Below, one piece after another: positions 1 to 10,545 of a stretch of DNA of 64,000 nucleotides. The notes under the pieces are model-generated. The model did not search any database. It was not told the DNA's origin and saw only the letters and a list, made by a program, of their open reading frames with translations. This DNA comes from Pyxicephalus adspersus (taxonomy: Eukaryota; Chordata; Amphibia; Anura; Pyxicephalidae): the NCBI RefSeq assembly GCF_032062135.1, contig NC_092858.1, positions 122,781,050 through 122,845,049 of the forward strand, in the 5' to 3' direction. The translations under genes were made by a program, and so were the position numbers. Position 1 is the first letter of the stretch. Every line of letters starts with the position of its first letter.

Positions 1-425
1 CTGCTGCTAAAATAGAGCTAAAATAGAGTGTCTGTGGCCTCGGAGGCGTAGGCCTCACGTGCGCCTGAGCCCAGAGCACTTTCAAAGAGCTCAGCTCCAG
101 CATGGAAGCCCCAGAAGGAACCCTTCTAGTCTGCCTGTTGGTTCTGCTAATGACCAGGTAGGGTCTAGACTAGGGAGGAATCTCCCACTTCGGCGGAGCT
201 CATTGCTCCCAGGCAGCCGCAGCCCCGTTTACCGCATGGTGAGGCCTGGAGAGGGCAGGCTGCATCTGAAGCTGGGGCCTCGCGTTTTGCTAGGCTCTGG
301 CGGAGGAGTGCTACCAATGTGGGTGCTGTGGCTGACAGGGGGCCGCATCCCCAGCGTCCACCGGAAGTAACACGTCTGCGTCAGAGAATCAGAAAGCTCC
401 CCACTCAGAAGCGGAGCTTTCATTA

Positions 426-1561
426 TTGAAAAATGGAGAGCTGGTGGGCTGGGCACTGGATGCAGTGCAGGGCCCAGGAGGATCCGTGGCAGGTCCAGGA
501 TCAGCAGGACTGCCAGGTAGGCTGGGTTTGGGTCCGTGGGGAGGGTGGGGAGTAGGGGGCAATGCAGATATGTTGTTTGATAATGTTTGTGGGGATGTTG
601 GTGCTTTAGGAGGGTGAAAGGGGGGAGATGCGGGGAGGGTATGAGACAGGGGTTATGAAAAAGGTTTGCAGGGGCCAGTGGAGAAAAGGGAGGGTAGGGG
701 GTGGGGCCGAGGGGGTGGGTGGAGTGACTGAAGTATTGGGTGGTCTTAGGGAGGTGGTAAAAAATTTGGAAGGTTGTGGAGGGGATCAAAGGGGGGGTCC
801 TGTATGATCATAGGGAGGCGGTGGGGGAGGGAAGGGGGGTTGTCAGGGGTTGGGGTGCTTCGGGCAGGAGGGGGGGCTGGGTTGAGGACAGAGTGGCGGA
901 GAAGCGTCAGCATCGGTGGACAGAAGGGAGGTAAATGACAATGCAAGTGGAGAGGTTTATGTATGCTTTGAGGGACCACTAGAAGTGCACTTAAGAGAGA
1001 AGGTAAGAGAAAAAATTTGGAGAGGTGAATGTGCGGAGGTTTTATCGTTGCTGCCACTGGTGAGACAGGTGAGCACGCAGTCTTTTCAGAGTGGGGCCGA
1101 TAGGCCGCAGGCAAGAGGGTCACTGGTCAACAAGGAAAAGGGGTCTTCTTGCTTTTTAATGAAGGGGGATGCAAGTTTGGTGGTGGGTGTATATTTAAGC
1201 ATGAGTGTTCAGGGTGTGGTGAAGTCCACGGACTGTCGTGTTGCTTTAACCCAGGGGGGTAGGGGCGGTAGGAAAGAGGGATTACCCAGATGAGGGTAGA
1301 AAGGATGCGCCCCTTTTTAAGTAGATACCCAGACAGGGAAGCAGTGTGGGTGCTGGAGGAGGGGTTTGAAGAAAGATTTTGAATCCAATGTGGAGGGATG
1401 CAGTCAGCAGGGATACAGTGGAATTTAAAATCTGCATTGCGGCATCCTGCAGTGCTGGCGGAGAAGTTAGCAAAGTAGGTAAGATTGGGCTGAATGAGTG
1501 GGTCATTTCAGGACCCTCATTGGAGGGTTTGGTGGTATCTCCCTTTGGGGATTGTACCTAA
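426..1561 (+). pseudogene. Ngaro gag-like ORF1 remnant
   Basis: Fragments in several frames resemble ORF1 of Ngaro/DIRS elements. At 916-1293 there is a LREKVREKIWRGE segment followed by ...VLSLLPLV, a typical ORF1 region. At 1379-1561 the stretch around GGEVSKVGKIGLNEWVISGP and GLVVSPFG is the usual junction just upstream of the RT. Gag-like proteins of these elements are thought to bind element RNA. Stops and frame changes occur between the segments, so no intact product is possible. The G-rich stretch 520-900 is coding-like only in short pieces. Assignment rests on family resemblance by eye. Confidence 0.55.
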
Positions 1562-2237
1562 GAAAGAACAGAGTAAGTTTAGGATGAACCATCATTTATC
1601 GTTCCCGCCGGGGGGGATCGGTAAATGGTGGTATCGACCCGGATCTTTGTGGCTTAAATGTCTTTTGGCGCAGCTATTTGATGAGTCCGCCGTTATGGGT
1701 CTGGGTCGCTGCTGGCAAAAGCAGACATTAAGGCTGCTTTCAAGTTGTTGCTGGTTCATGCGGAGACTTTGGGGCTCTTGGGGATTCAGTGGGAAGGGCA
1801 GTATTTTGTTGATCGTTGCCATCTTTTGGGATGTTCGATTTTGTGTGCTTTATTTGAAAAATGTAGCACATTCCTTCAGTAGGTGGTGAGGATGGTGGCG
1901 GCGGTGGAGTCGGTCATTCATTATTTGGATGACTTTTTGTTGATTGGTCCTCCAGGCAGCTCCGTTTACAGGGTGTTGCTGGCCACTCTGCAGCATATGG
2001 CGGAGCATTTTGGAGTGCCTTTGGCAGGCCGAAAAACCGTAAGGGACAGCAACTGCTTTAGTTTTCCTGGTGATTGAATTGGATACTGTGGCAATGGAGA
2101 GTAGGTTGCCGCAGGATAAACTGGTTGCTTTGCAGGAGGTTAGGGCAGCATGTGGCAGGCATAAAATGAGGTTGGGGGAAGTTGAATCGTTGTTAGGTAA
2201 GTTGAACTTTGTTTGCCTGGTGATGTGACAGGTAAGG
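1490..2237 (+). pseudogene. Ngaro reverse transcriptase domain remnant
   Basis: The RT would copy element RNA into DNA. It opens with PLGIVPKKEQSKFRMNHHLS at about 1548-1600, the fingers motif of DIRS-type RTs. In another frame the catalytic motif A region reads ADIKAAFKLLLVHAETLGLL (about 1720-1785). The catalytic box YLDDFLLIGP lies at about 1922-1951 in the 1883-2077 frame, followed by PLAGRKT. Downstream, LDTVAMESRLPQDKL and SLLGKLNF continue in a shifted frame after an in-frame TGA near 2074. At least three frame changes and several stops break it. The catalytic aspartates are still visible, so decay is moderate rather than ancient. Confidence 0.75.
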
Positions 2238-2341
2238 ATCTTCTGTAGACGGTTGGCGGCTATGGCTGGAGTTACAGCGTCTCTTCACTTTATTTGGCTG
2301 AAGAGGGTTAAGGGAGGATTTCATGGGTATGGAAGCGGTTC

Positions 2342-2760
2342 TTGGATGAGTTCAATGGGAGGGCTTTATGGTTGGATGGTCCAGTGGATTCATTTGATTT
2401 AGAACCGTTTACAGATGCGGTGGGAGCGTCTGGTGTTGGGGCCTTTTTTGGTGGTAAGTGGTGTCCAGAGGTATGGCTGCAGGAGTGGGTGATGGCCGGT
2501 TTGGAACAGAATTTGGTAGCTTTGGAACTCTTATCAATTGTGGTGGCAGTAGAATTGTGGGTGGTGGAACTGGCGAATAAGAAAGTTTGTTTTTACTGCA
2601 ACAATTTGGGGGTGGTTCAGGCTATTAATGGATTTTTGGTGTCTTCAGTACCAGTGGTATGGTTGCTCTGACATTTAGTTTTGAGGTGTTTGCGATTTAT
2701 TAAATTGATTTTTGCTAGGCACATTCTGGGAGTGTGTAATGTGGTGGCCGACGCGTAGTC
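2342..2760 (+). pseudogene. Ngaro RNase H domain and linker remnant
   Basis: An RNase H domain follows the RT as in DIRS/Ngaro polyproteins. FTDAVGASGVGAFF (about 2406-2447) carries the first catalytic Asp. NLVALELLSIVVAVELW (about 2512-2562) supplies the Glu helix. VCFYCNNLGVVQAIN (about 2586-2630) is the third motif, in which the usual Asp of C-D-N reads Asn (CNN), a likely inactivating change. A segment reading IL-GVCNVVADA follows near 2725-2755; it is the conserved tail joining RNase H to the recombinase. A TGA at about 2669 ends the open frame. Confidence 0.7.
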
Positions 2761-3706
2761 TCATTGGCAGTGGGACAGGTTTCGAGAGCTGGCACCGGAG
2801 GCAGAGCAGCATGGTTGCCCTTGTCCCAACAGTTTGTGGAGGATCGCGATGGGATCCTTGGAGGTTTGATTGCGTGGTCGGTGAGTGCAGCAACATGGAA
2901 AGCTTATTCTGGGGTGTGGAGAGAATAGGCAGTTCTGAGGGAGTGAACTAGGCATGTTTTGGTGGAGGGTTATGGGCACCTGTTGTATTATTGGTTGGCA
3001 CTAGATTTTGCGGTGGTCAGTAGAAAATTGGCGGAGATGGCTTTTTGGTGTAAGTTGTATGGGTTGAGAGATGTGACGAAGGATTTTGTAATGCGGCAGG
3101 CAGTGAAAGGGTACAAGAGCGACAAGCGGGCATTGGATAGGAGAAGGCTGGTGTCTTTTCAGCTTTTTTACAGGTTCTTTGTGGGCTTAGGGGAGGTGTG
3201 TACAGGAGACTATGTTTTATTTAGAACAGCGTTTGTAATGGCATTCTTTGGGACAATGAGGATAAGTGAGTTGGTGAGCCCCTCCAGGTGGTATCCTTTA
3301 TGAGGATGTAGTTTTGACTACTTCAGGTGAGTTTAGTGATCCTGTGGTAAACTATGAAACAAAGGGGGAGGGGTTTCACTGTGTTGTTGTTTTGTCTAGA
3401 AGGGTCGGGGATCTGTCCAGATCAGGTGGTGAAGTTGATGAGTTGGCGAACGCGGGGTGAGGCCCCTGTTGCTTTTTCACGAGGATGGTAAGTTTTTTTT
3501 CATAATTTCAGTTTTTGGGAGTTTTTACACATTGTCCACGGGAATTAGGAATGAGGACTCAAGGTTATTTTTCCCATTCCTTTCATGGGTACCTCGGTGC
3601 CGCTACTGAGGCGGCTAGGTGGGGGTTGGGGGGGAGGCGATTAGACATATCGGGAAAATGTCATATTTTAGACCTCATTTGCTGTAAGGTTGGAGAATAT
3701 TGCTAG
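2760..3706 (+). pseudogene. Ngaro tyrosine recombinase remnant
   Basis: The recombinase would integrate the circular cDNA. The N-terminal core-binding part is seen in 2959-3303 (VVSRKLAEMAFWCKLYGL, RDVTKDFVMRQAVKGY). The catalytic Box I, FFGTMRISELVSPSR, lies at about 3248-3292 with its Arg in place. The Box II region, YFSHSFHGYLGAATEAARWGL, is in the 3515-3706 frame at about 3568-3630, but the catalytic HxxR is disturbed by inserted residues between SFH and GAATEAAR. Between the two blocks (3303-3515) the frame is broken. The presence of a YR and the lack of a DDE integrase are the main evidence for a DIRS-order element. Confidence 0.72.
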
Positions 3707-3759
3707 GAGGGTTCTTTTGGTTGTTGGGACGGACAGAGGGTTCATTTTGTTTTTATTTA

Positions 3760-4380
3760 TTGTTTTTCGTAGGTGGTCCAGCTTGCTTGGTATGGGTCGT
3801 CGGGCATTCCTATGTCTGGTGGGGTGCTAGAAGAGTGGAAGTGAGGCCATATGGTCGACAGCTGAGCCTGTCTTGGGAAGATGTGATGCTTCGATGGATT
3901 GGTGTGCCCAGAATGCTGGGGAGAAGGGTGGTGCCAGAGATTCGAAGGTTTGCGGTTCAGGATAGACCTTTGGGGTGGGTGGTGATCCATGCTAATCCAA
4001 GGTAACGATCCATGGTAATGATCTGGGAAAACGTTCTATGAGGTAATTGATAAGGGATGTAAAGAAATATTTTCTTCAGTTGAGAGTGGAGTTTCCAGGT
4101 TTAGTTATAGTTTGGTCAGATATAGTGGCCAGGACAAGTTGGAGGGGAGCGCGTTCTTATGGTGGAATAATAAAGCCAGAATCAAAGTTAATAAGGAGGT
4201 GGGTCCTTTTTGGCCCGGAACTGTGGTATAGTGGTGCAGCACAGAGAGCTGGAGGAGAGAACATGGATGTTTCTGAGAAGTGATGGGGTTCACTTGAATG
4301 CCATCGAATATGTGGTTCCTGGTCTTGCAAGATGGGGTTCAGCGAGCACTTTGAGTGTGGTGAGGTGCACAGGTGTGAAG
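3760..4380 (+). pseudogene. Ngaro SGNH-hydrolase-like ORF remnant
   Basis: SGNH/GDSL-like hydrolase domain carried by vertebrate Ngaro elements; its role in the retrotransposon cycle is not established. Block I is VWVVGHSYVWWGARRVEVRP (about 3793-3852), with the nucleophile Ser in GHS. The usual GGND block is degraded: ...WVVIHANPR ends at a stop near 4005. VIVWSDIVARTSWRGARS (about 4104-4160) is the next conserved block. The catalytic DxxH block, DGVHLNA (about 4284-4304), is preserved but in a shifted frame. Two frame breaks and stops make it non-functional. Confidence 0.7.
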
Positions 4381-4955
4381 TGTCTCACCTGTGCTTTGTG
4401 GCGGTTGGGGTCTGAGAAGGCAAGGGTCTTGTGGGAAAAATGGATAAAGTTGGTATGGGGGGATTATCTTATGGTGGAGTTCCCCTGTAATTTTATTATG
4501 GTAATGGCCCCCTGAGGCAATGATAGGCGGCTAGGAGCTTGGTGTGGGTGTTGGAAAGAAGGAAAACTGGTGGTGGTACGGACCTTGCCTTATCAGACTT
4601 GCAGCCTGGTTGTTGGAGTTGGGAGTTGATAAGGGTTTGCAAAAAATTAAGTTAAAGTTGAATTCTGTGAATTTTGATAATGTGAGAAAGATGGTAAGTT
4701 ATTCATGTTATTTATGTATGTTATTTATAATGTTGGAGTTAATTGGTTAATGGTATATTTAAATGATATTTATTAAAATGTGTTTTATAAAAAAAGGCTA
4801 CATGCCAGCCAATTTTATGTCCAAATCTGGTGTCGCTTGAATTACTGGGTAAGAGGAGAAAAAGTTGGTTGGCAAGTGGGGGGAGGGGTGAAGGTTTTTG
4901 GTTTAAAGTTTTTGAAGGGGTAGGGCAAAGAAGGGTCTGGGTTGCCCTGGTCAAG

Positions 4956-6450
4956 TATTTTTACTATTATTGAAATAGATATAACAAATGATTTTATTAG
5001 TACAATAAACAAAATAAAGGGTGCAAAAAGAAGTTCATTGTTAGAATTTATATAACATTTAACTGTGGCAAATGCATGCCCTTACAAATAATTTTGGATT
5101 TGTAAACAAGTATTTATTTTGCAACATCAAAACAGCTGAAAACCACTGGGCCTGACGCACAAACATATTTTGAAGCATGCATTATATATTAGAATGCACT
5201 TGTATTGGATCACTTACAATCATTTTAATGGCTCTGTATATTTTTATACTTTTAGAGTATCAAATGTAATTTAGACTGCTAAAAAAAATCTACTGTAATA
5301 AACATATTCACAATGCCAGCTACTACAGTAAATAGTATTAGATTACCCACCCTCAAAAAAGACAACAAAACAGCTTAGCTGCTACTCCTTATACAATATA
5401 ATTTTAATATAACTATATAATAAACACAATTACATAAAACACATACATAAATATAAAATAAATAAAAGTCTACACTTATATAACTCTTCATTATATATTC
5501 TATTTCCTTAAACATCAATACCTTTTTTTTCACCACCAATGCCAAGAGGAATATTATCAATAATAAATTTGATCCATACAGTTGATCTATAACTGATTTA
5601 GACCTGATATTCATATTATGGAAATATCATAAATGTGGGTTACATAGACAGCTGGTAGTCGACCCAGACTGCCAAAGAGGATCACCAATCCCCACCGTAA
5701 CCAGTCTTGGAAGAAGACTAGGGAAAGATTTGGGGAACAAGTGATGGCAGACAGTAAAATGGGGCTTTGAGTGTTTTTTTAACCTCCCTAGAGGTAACCC
5801 TAACTGTGGGCTAGAAAAAAAGTTGCTAAAAGTGGTAACCCCGAGTCACACTCAGGGTAGGTAAACCTATGGGAAGTAATAGTAAATACAGCCTCACCTG
5901 ATCCGCTGGCGTCCCATGCCGTCCAGCGCCGCGATCTTCGTCTTCTTTCTTCTTCCTGCTTTTGTATCCGATGAGTCACCAGGGAGTTCCCGGTGATGTT
6001 GGTACGTGTGTACATTGCCGGCGGGGCAGGGTGGGAAATTCAAAATCTATTTGTATTGCATTCAATACAAAATAACTGTATTGAATGCAATACATTGGAT
6101 TTATATGTGTAAAAGCAGTAGATTGTTTTCAAGAACATTTATTTTACATTATATATAATAGTATGAGTATAATGTGTATTTTTTTTAATTTAAAAAAGTT
6201 TAAATTTTTTTTTTTTAAATATATAGATTTTTTTAATTTATTCAATGTATTGTTTTTACATGATTTTGTGTTTCAAACTTTATTATACTCATACTATTAT
6301 ATTATACTGTAAAATAAATTTTCATGAAAAACAACGTACCGCTTTTAGACATATAAAACCAGAAAGAAATGAACTGCTAGGGAGGTTGATTTGTAATAGG
6401 TGGAAGTGGAGTTCATTGAGGGAATTGCTTTTAACCAGATAGTTGAGATG
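4956..6450. other. AT-rich intergenic stretch with MITE-like repeat
   Basis: No gene seen. About 5780-5900 looks like a short frog interspersed repeat with a stem (CCGAGT ... ACTCAGGG near 5842-5858). 6053-6093 is a perfect palindrome listed separately. 6170-6320 is extremely T-rich, and the short open frames there are composition artefacts. Confidence 0.5.
6053..6093. repeat. Perfect 16-bp inverted repeat with 9-bp loop
   Basis: The left arm GTATTGCATTCAATAC (6053-6068) is the exact reverse complement of the right arm (6078-6093), separated by 9 bases. It can form a cruciform or hairpin. It lies next to a G+C-rich MITE-like stretch, so it may be the terminal or internal hairpin of a non-autonomous element rather than a regulatory site. 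Confidence 0.85.
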
Positions 6451-6453
6451 GGT

Positions 6454-6720
6454 TTAAAGCAGAACTAAAGCCAGAATTACTCACCTATCCCTGTTCCATA
6501 GCAGAGCGTTGCCATCTTCCATCTTCTTAACTTCCATTTTCATTGGCCAAGCCAGGATGACACAACTAGTTCATTCATTTCTGGCACAAGAAAGGAAAGC
6601 CAGGAATGCAGATTGCTCTGGCAACCAATGCTGGGCTGCTCATGCGCAGCTCAGCAAATTTTGACATCTGGGCGGTGGTGACCTTACAGGTAGTATTACT
6701 GATGTATTACTGATCTAGAC
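6454..6720. mobile_element. T2/Kolobok-type MITE, partial or degenerate
   Basis: Begins TTAAAGCAGAACTAAA at 6454, matching the TTAAAGNRRAAC signature of amphibian T2-type (Kolobok, TTAA target) MITEs. It shares its interior (TTGGCCAAGCCAGGATGA and CTAGTTCATTCATTTCTGGCA) with the copy near 38345-38470 and part of it with 23400-23560. The 3' end is not resolved. Confidence 0.5.
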
Positions 6721-8985
6721 CAAAAATTATGTAAGTAAGTGTCAGAAAAATATCAGTTTCTTATTGGCTTAGAAGGCCAAAAAAATATTAAACAGCCAGT
6801 CACTAACATTTTCAGTCAATAATAACAATCTAAAAAAGAGTTCCTTCTTTTTTTTTGAAAAAGGATAATAGACTTCAAAACTTACAAACTACAGATTGCA
6901 GAGTTGGTCCAGCAATACTCTGAGCTACTATGAACAACAGACTTCATCTTTGATAAATGTTGTTTAACATCACAGCATCTGCAGGCAACCTATTGTTAAT
7001 GACGATATAATTGCAGGGTTCAGCTGCCTGGGATACTGACCCTAAAACCTTCAGCTAATAGATTCCTACACTCCTGGGACATGATAGAGGAGCAAATGGA
7101 AATGCATTTCAAATACATTTCTAAATTAAGAAGATCATATACATTTTTATTGAAATTCCTAAAATTGTAAAATAGATATTATTTCATAAATATTAAACCT
7201 TTAAGAAAGCGCAATTACAACAATTGACTAAATGACAGTAAACAAGCAGTGTTTTATATGCTGACCCTGTTGCATGAAATAAATTGTTTATTTTTTAAAG
7301 TTCAGTAGGCTTTAAATCGTTAAGAGGATAAGGCTTCACACAGCCATTTACTTCCCAATACAATCCTTAGGAAGTAAAGTACTTTTCGGTTGGTAAAATA
7401 GAATCTGGTATCAAGGATTATTCTCCTATGCTTGTCAGTGCAGTATATCCATATACCACACTGCTCTTATCTCTGCTCCCAAAAGGCTCGCTAAAACCTG
7501 CTTATCATTAGCTGCTGTGAATTGAAAATCTAAAATTAATGAGCTCCATATTCCTGACATGAGTCCCAGTAGATTGTCATCCATCTGGAGCTCACATTGC
7601 TCGTCTTCCTCTTTTTTTTTCTTTAATAAAACCAAAGTATGCTGGAGAATCAGTATGTATCTTGATAGCCTTGCTCAGCTTTGTCCAGGATTAAATAAGG
7701 ATCCTCATCCTTGGGAAAGAAGCTCTTCTTTAGAAGATGACCTACTTTGAAAGCATTTTGAATCCAATTCATGATACAGAAATAGCTATCCTTATTTGTT
7801 TATTTTTTAACCTATTACATCTAAGTCAAGATGAAGGGCATAATCATCAACTTAAATATCTTCTTTATGTTATTATTAACATTTTTCATAGTAATCCTAT
7901 GTTTTTTTACTTTGTTTTTGCCCTTGATTGCCCTGTACAAGAGTGGTGGCTATGGACACAAAGATGTATTCAAATTTTGTACTTTCAAATGAATCAGAGA
8001 GGATAAAATATTTGGAGGCTCTTGCACTTCCTCTAAATCTGTAACTCTAAATTAAAACATCAGAGCTACAGTAAAGGACTAAGTGCCTTATAGCGGATCT
8101 CTTTGTCTGAACTAAAACATAATAGTTATATTTGTTGCTGAGCCTCCATGTTTATGAGAATTGAAATCCAATGAATGAAAAGGGGCTAAGGGCAATCAGC
8201 CTGAGTAAGCAAAGTCAGTAGAGGAGCCATACAGTACAACTATATGAGACTTAAAGTAGGCGGGAATACAGGTTTAATATTCTAAAAAAACTAGCATTTA
8301 AAGAATAAATCATCAAGCTGCAACAATTGTTAGATAGTCAAAACAAATAGGCACGTAAGTGATAATATTTATAATTGTTGTAAATGCTGAATAAGTCATA
8401 GTATAGTAACTTTAGTCTTATGTATCCAAAATCATTACGCAAATGGTTATATGATCACCTTAGTTAAAAAAAAAACTATTACATTTCCTAGAGTTCCCGA
8501 GAATATCAAACACGGGCATTTTAAAGTTTTCTATTAGGAAGGCAAGGATACCACCTCATAGATTCTCTGTCTGGTTATTTCTAACTCTCTTTAAGATAAA
8601 TTGCAGAGGCAGTTCCCATATGTATGGCCAAATTGTGATATCAAATAGCTTCATATTAATTTAACACCTCCTTCAATTTAAATTACATGGCTTTGCTTTC
8701 ATCTCTCTCTTTGGAGTAACAAATCCTGGCACAATCTGAAATTTAATGGTAAGGAAGATTGGCTTCTTTTAAAATGTTAGCCCTTCATAAAATCGTTTAT
8801 ATTTTCTGCATTTTACCTATCCTGGGTGCTTTTGTTTTTTTTAAGGAACTGATGCAGTAAATCAATGCTTATATTTGGAAGCAGTTGCCCAAGTGTATCT
8901 TCATATACTATGATAAAGCCTTGAAATGTCTGCAGTGTCAACACTTCTTACACACGTATTTCCTTTCTTTCAGATCGTGTCTGGC
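6721..8985. other. Intergenic DNA, no supported feature
   Basis: AT-rich sequence without recognisable coding homology. The short open frames at 7435-7750 and 7737-8006 look random. A polypyrimidine tract with AG sits at about 8960-8973, directly before the pseudogene that follows. Confidence 0.5.
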
Positions 8986-10545
8986 TCTGCTGTTTCTCGT
9001 CGTAAGTGCCTAAACAACCCTGATTAATTTTGTTGCATTTTGTGGCAGTTTCACCGTTCCCAGTCAAAGGGCGAACAAAAATCAGCACATTTGTATAGCA
9101 AACCTATTTGGCCTATTTCAAAGTTAAACTTTGATCAAGATAAGTCTTGGGCACCTCAAAAGGTGTGCAGGTGTCGAGTTTATGGATGTGTACAAAGGGA
9201 ACACGTGATCAGATGCCATTTGGTATACCTATGGTTTGGCGAGAGCCAGGAGATCATTTCAGTGACTGTTACTTTTGTATAGTGAAAACTTCAGGATATA
9301 ACAAGAAAAATAAATGTAACATAGAGTATCCTAGTCTACCATCGGCTATGCGCCCAGTGGCTCATTCAGATGAAATCCCAGTGACGGTTTTCGTTACACT
9401 ACCCTCTCTTGAAGAACATGAATATGGTGATGAACTAGGTGACAACAATGATGAAAAGTTCGAAATTGAAGAGGACTCTATTCGTAAGGGATTTGATCAG
9501 CATGAGCTGAGTGATTTGGCACATGATTTGGGACTTTCAAAGAAGGTTTCAGAACTTCTAGCATCAAGACTGCGTGAGAAAAACTTACTTGAAAAAGGAA
9601 TGAAGGTATCGTACTTTCGAACCAGAGAAATAGCATTTCTGCAGTACTTTAGAACTGACAGTGGCTTTGTGTATTGCCATAACATACCTGGTTTATTGGA
9701 GGAATTGAAAATTCCAATCTATAACTCAACTGAATGGCGACTATTCATTGATTGATTCATTCTTTGTGAAGAATATGCAGAATGCAGACAAAGAGAGTGA
9801 TTGAGTTGTTGCAATATCACCAACACAATTGGGTCATCTATGTTGACCTTAAAATGGTATGGTTCCTTCTTGGTCAGAGACAAGAAGGATCCCTGTTATC
9901 TGTGCATGTGGGACAGCAGAGTATGTGAGAAGCATTGGGTGGAAAGGATTTGGCCTCCAAGATCTGCCCTAAAACCAGGTGATCCAAACATTCTATATGA
10001 GCCACTTGTTGATAGAAAGGATAATATATTCCCGCCTCTGCACATGAAACATGTGCAGCAGTTCATTAAACCTGAAGCAGTTCATTAAACATGAAGCAGT
10101 TCATTAAAGCTTTGCCAACTGAAGGAGACTGTTTCAAGTACCTCATTTTGGCATTTCCTAGCCTGTGATTTGAAAAAATTAAGGCCGGTGTGTTTGATGG
10201 TCCACAGATTTGGCAGCTCATCAAAGAAACACACGAGGAAACACATGAGCAAATAATTACACAGAAATTGTCCAGAAACTTTTGGAGAGCTACAAAATGC
10301 TTGGTTGCAATATGAGCATCAAGGTGCATTTTCTGCATAGCCATCTTTCCAACTTCCCGGAAAACCTTGATGCAGACAGTGATGAGCAAGGTGAACGATT
10401 CCACCAAGATTTGAAGGTCATGAAAGGACGGTATCTGGGTAGATTGGATGTACATATGATGGCTGACTATAGTTGGAGCATCCGGCGGGATTGTCCTAAC
10501 ACTGGACACTCCAGGAAAAGCTACAAGCCTAAATTTTTACCTTAA
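8986..10545 (+). pseudogene. Degenerate copy of an unnamed Cys-rich, possibly transposon-derived protein family
   Basis: I recognise the conserved pattern of a widespread uncharacterised animal protein family, known to me from predicted genes of cnidarians and other invertebrates, but I know no agreed name or function. Blocks in order: a SRRKCLNNPD ... CCICGSFT Cys cluster (about 8995-9055, one frameshift and a stop); DQDKSWAPQKVC (about 9136-9170); MPFGIPMVWREPGDHFSDCY (about 9213-9272) then CNIEYPSLPSAMRPV; an acidic linker (about 9410-9480); DPCYLCMWDSRVCEKHW (about 9889-9940) with IWPPRSALK; EPLVDRKDNIFPPLHMKHV; VFDGPQIWQLIKE (about 10190-10228, preceded by a stop); and MSIKVHFLHSHL ... 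GERFHQD ... GRYLGR ... MMADYSWS ending at 10545. It needs at least four frame changes, so it is dead. CxxC pairs suggest zinc binding (inference). Confidence 0.7.

Larger units (their letters stand above)
1..4955 (+). mobile_element. Ngaro/DIRS-like tyrosine-recombinase retrotransposon, degenerate
   Basis: Plus-strand remnant of a tyrosine-recombinase (YR) retrotransposon. Recognisable blocks follow in the order gag-like (about 916-1560), reverse transcriptase with a YLDD box (about 1490-2230), RNase H (about 2342-2650), YR (about 2960-3700) and SGNH-type hydrolase (about 3770-4370). No single frame is open throughout; the protein is recovered only by hopping among three frames, so the copy is dead. 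A YR in place of a DDE integrase places it in DIRS/Ngaro rather than LTR elements, and the trailing SGNH hydrolase is a known feature of vertebrate Ngaro. The 3' limit (about 4955) is a guess from where the G-rich composition stops. The 5' end is probably outside the window. I could not define the split direct repeats expected of Ngaro. Confidence 0.8.

Noticed and set aside
59..370. 103-codon frame as a host gene
   Set aside because: It lies at the 5' side of the Ngaro remnant and shows no host-protein motif; more likely element sequence.
229..1123. Minus-strand frames of 186 and 125 codons
   Set aside because: Pro/Leu-rich antisense of a G-rich element region; no motif.
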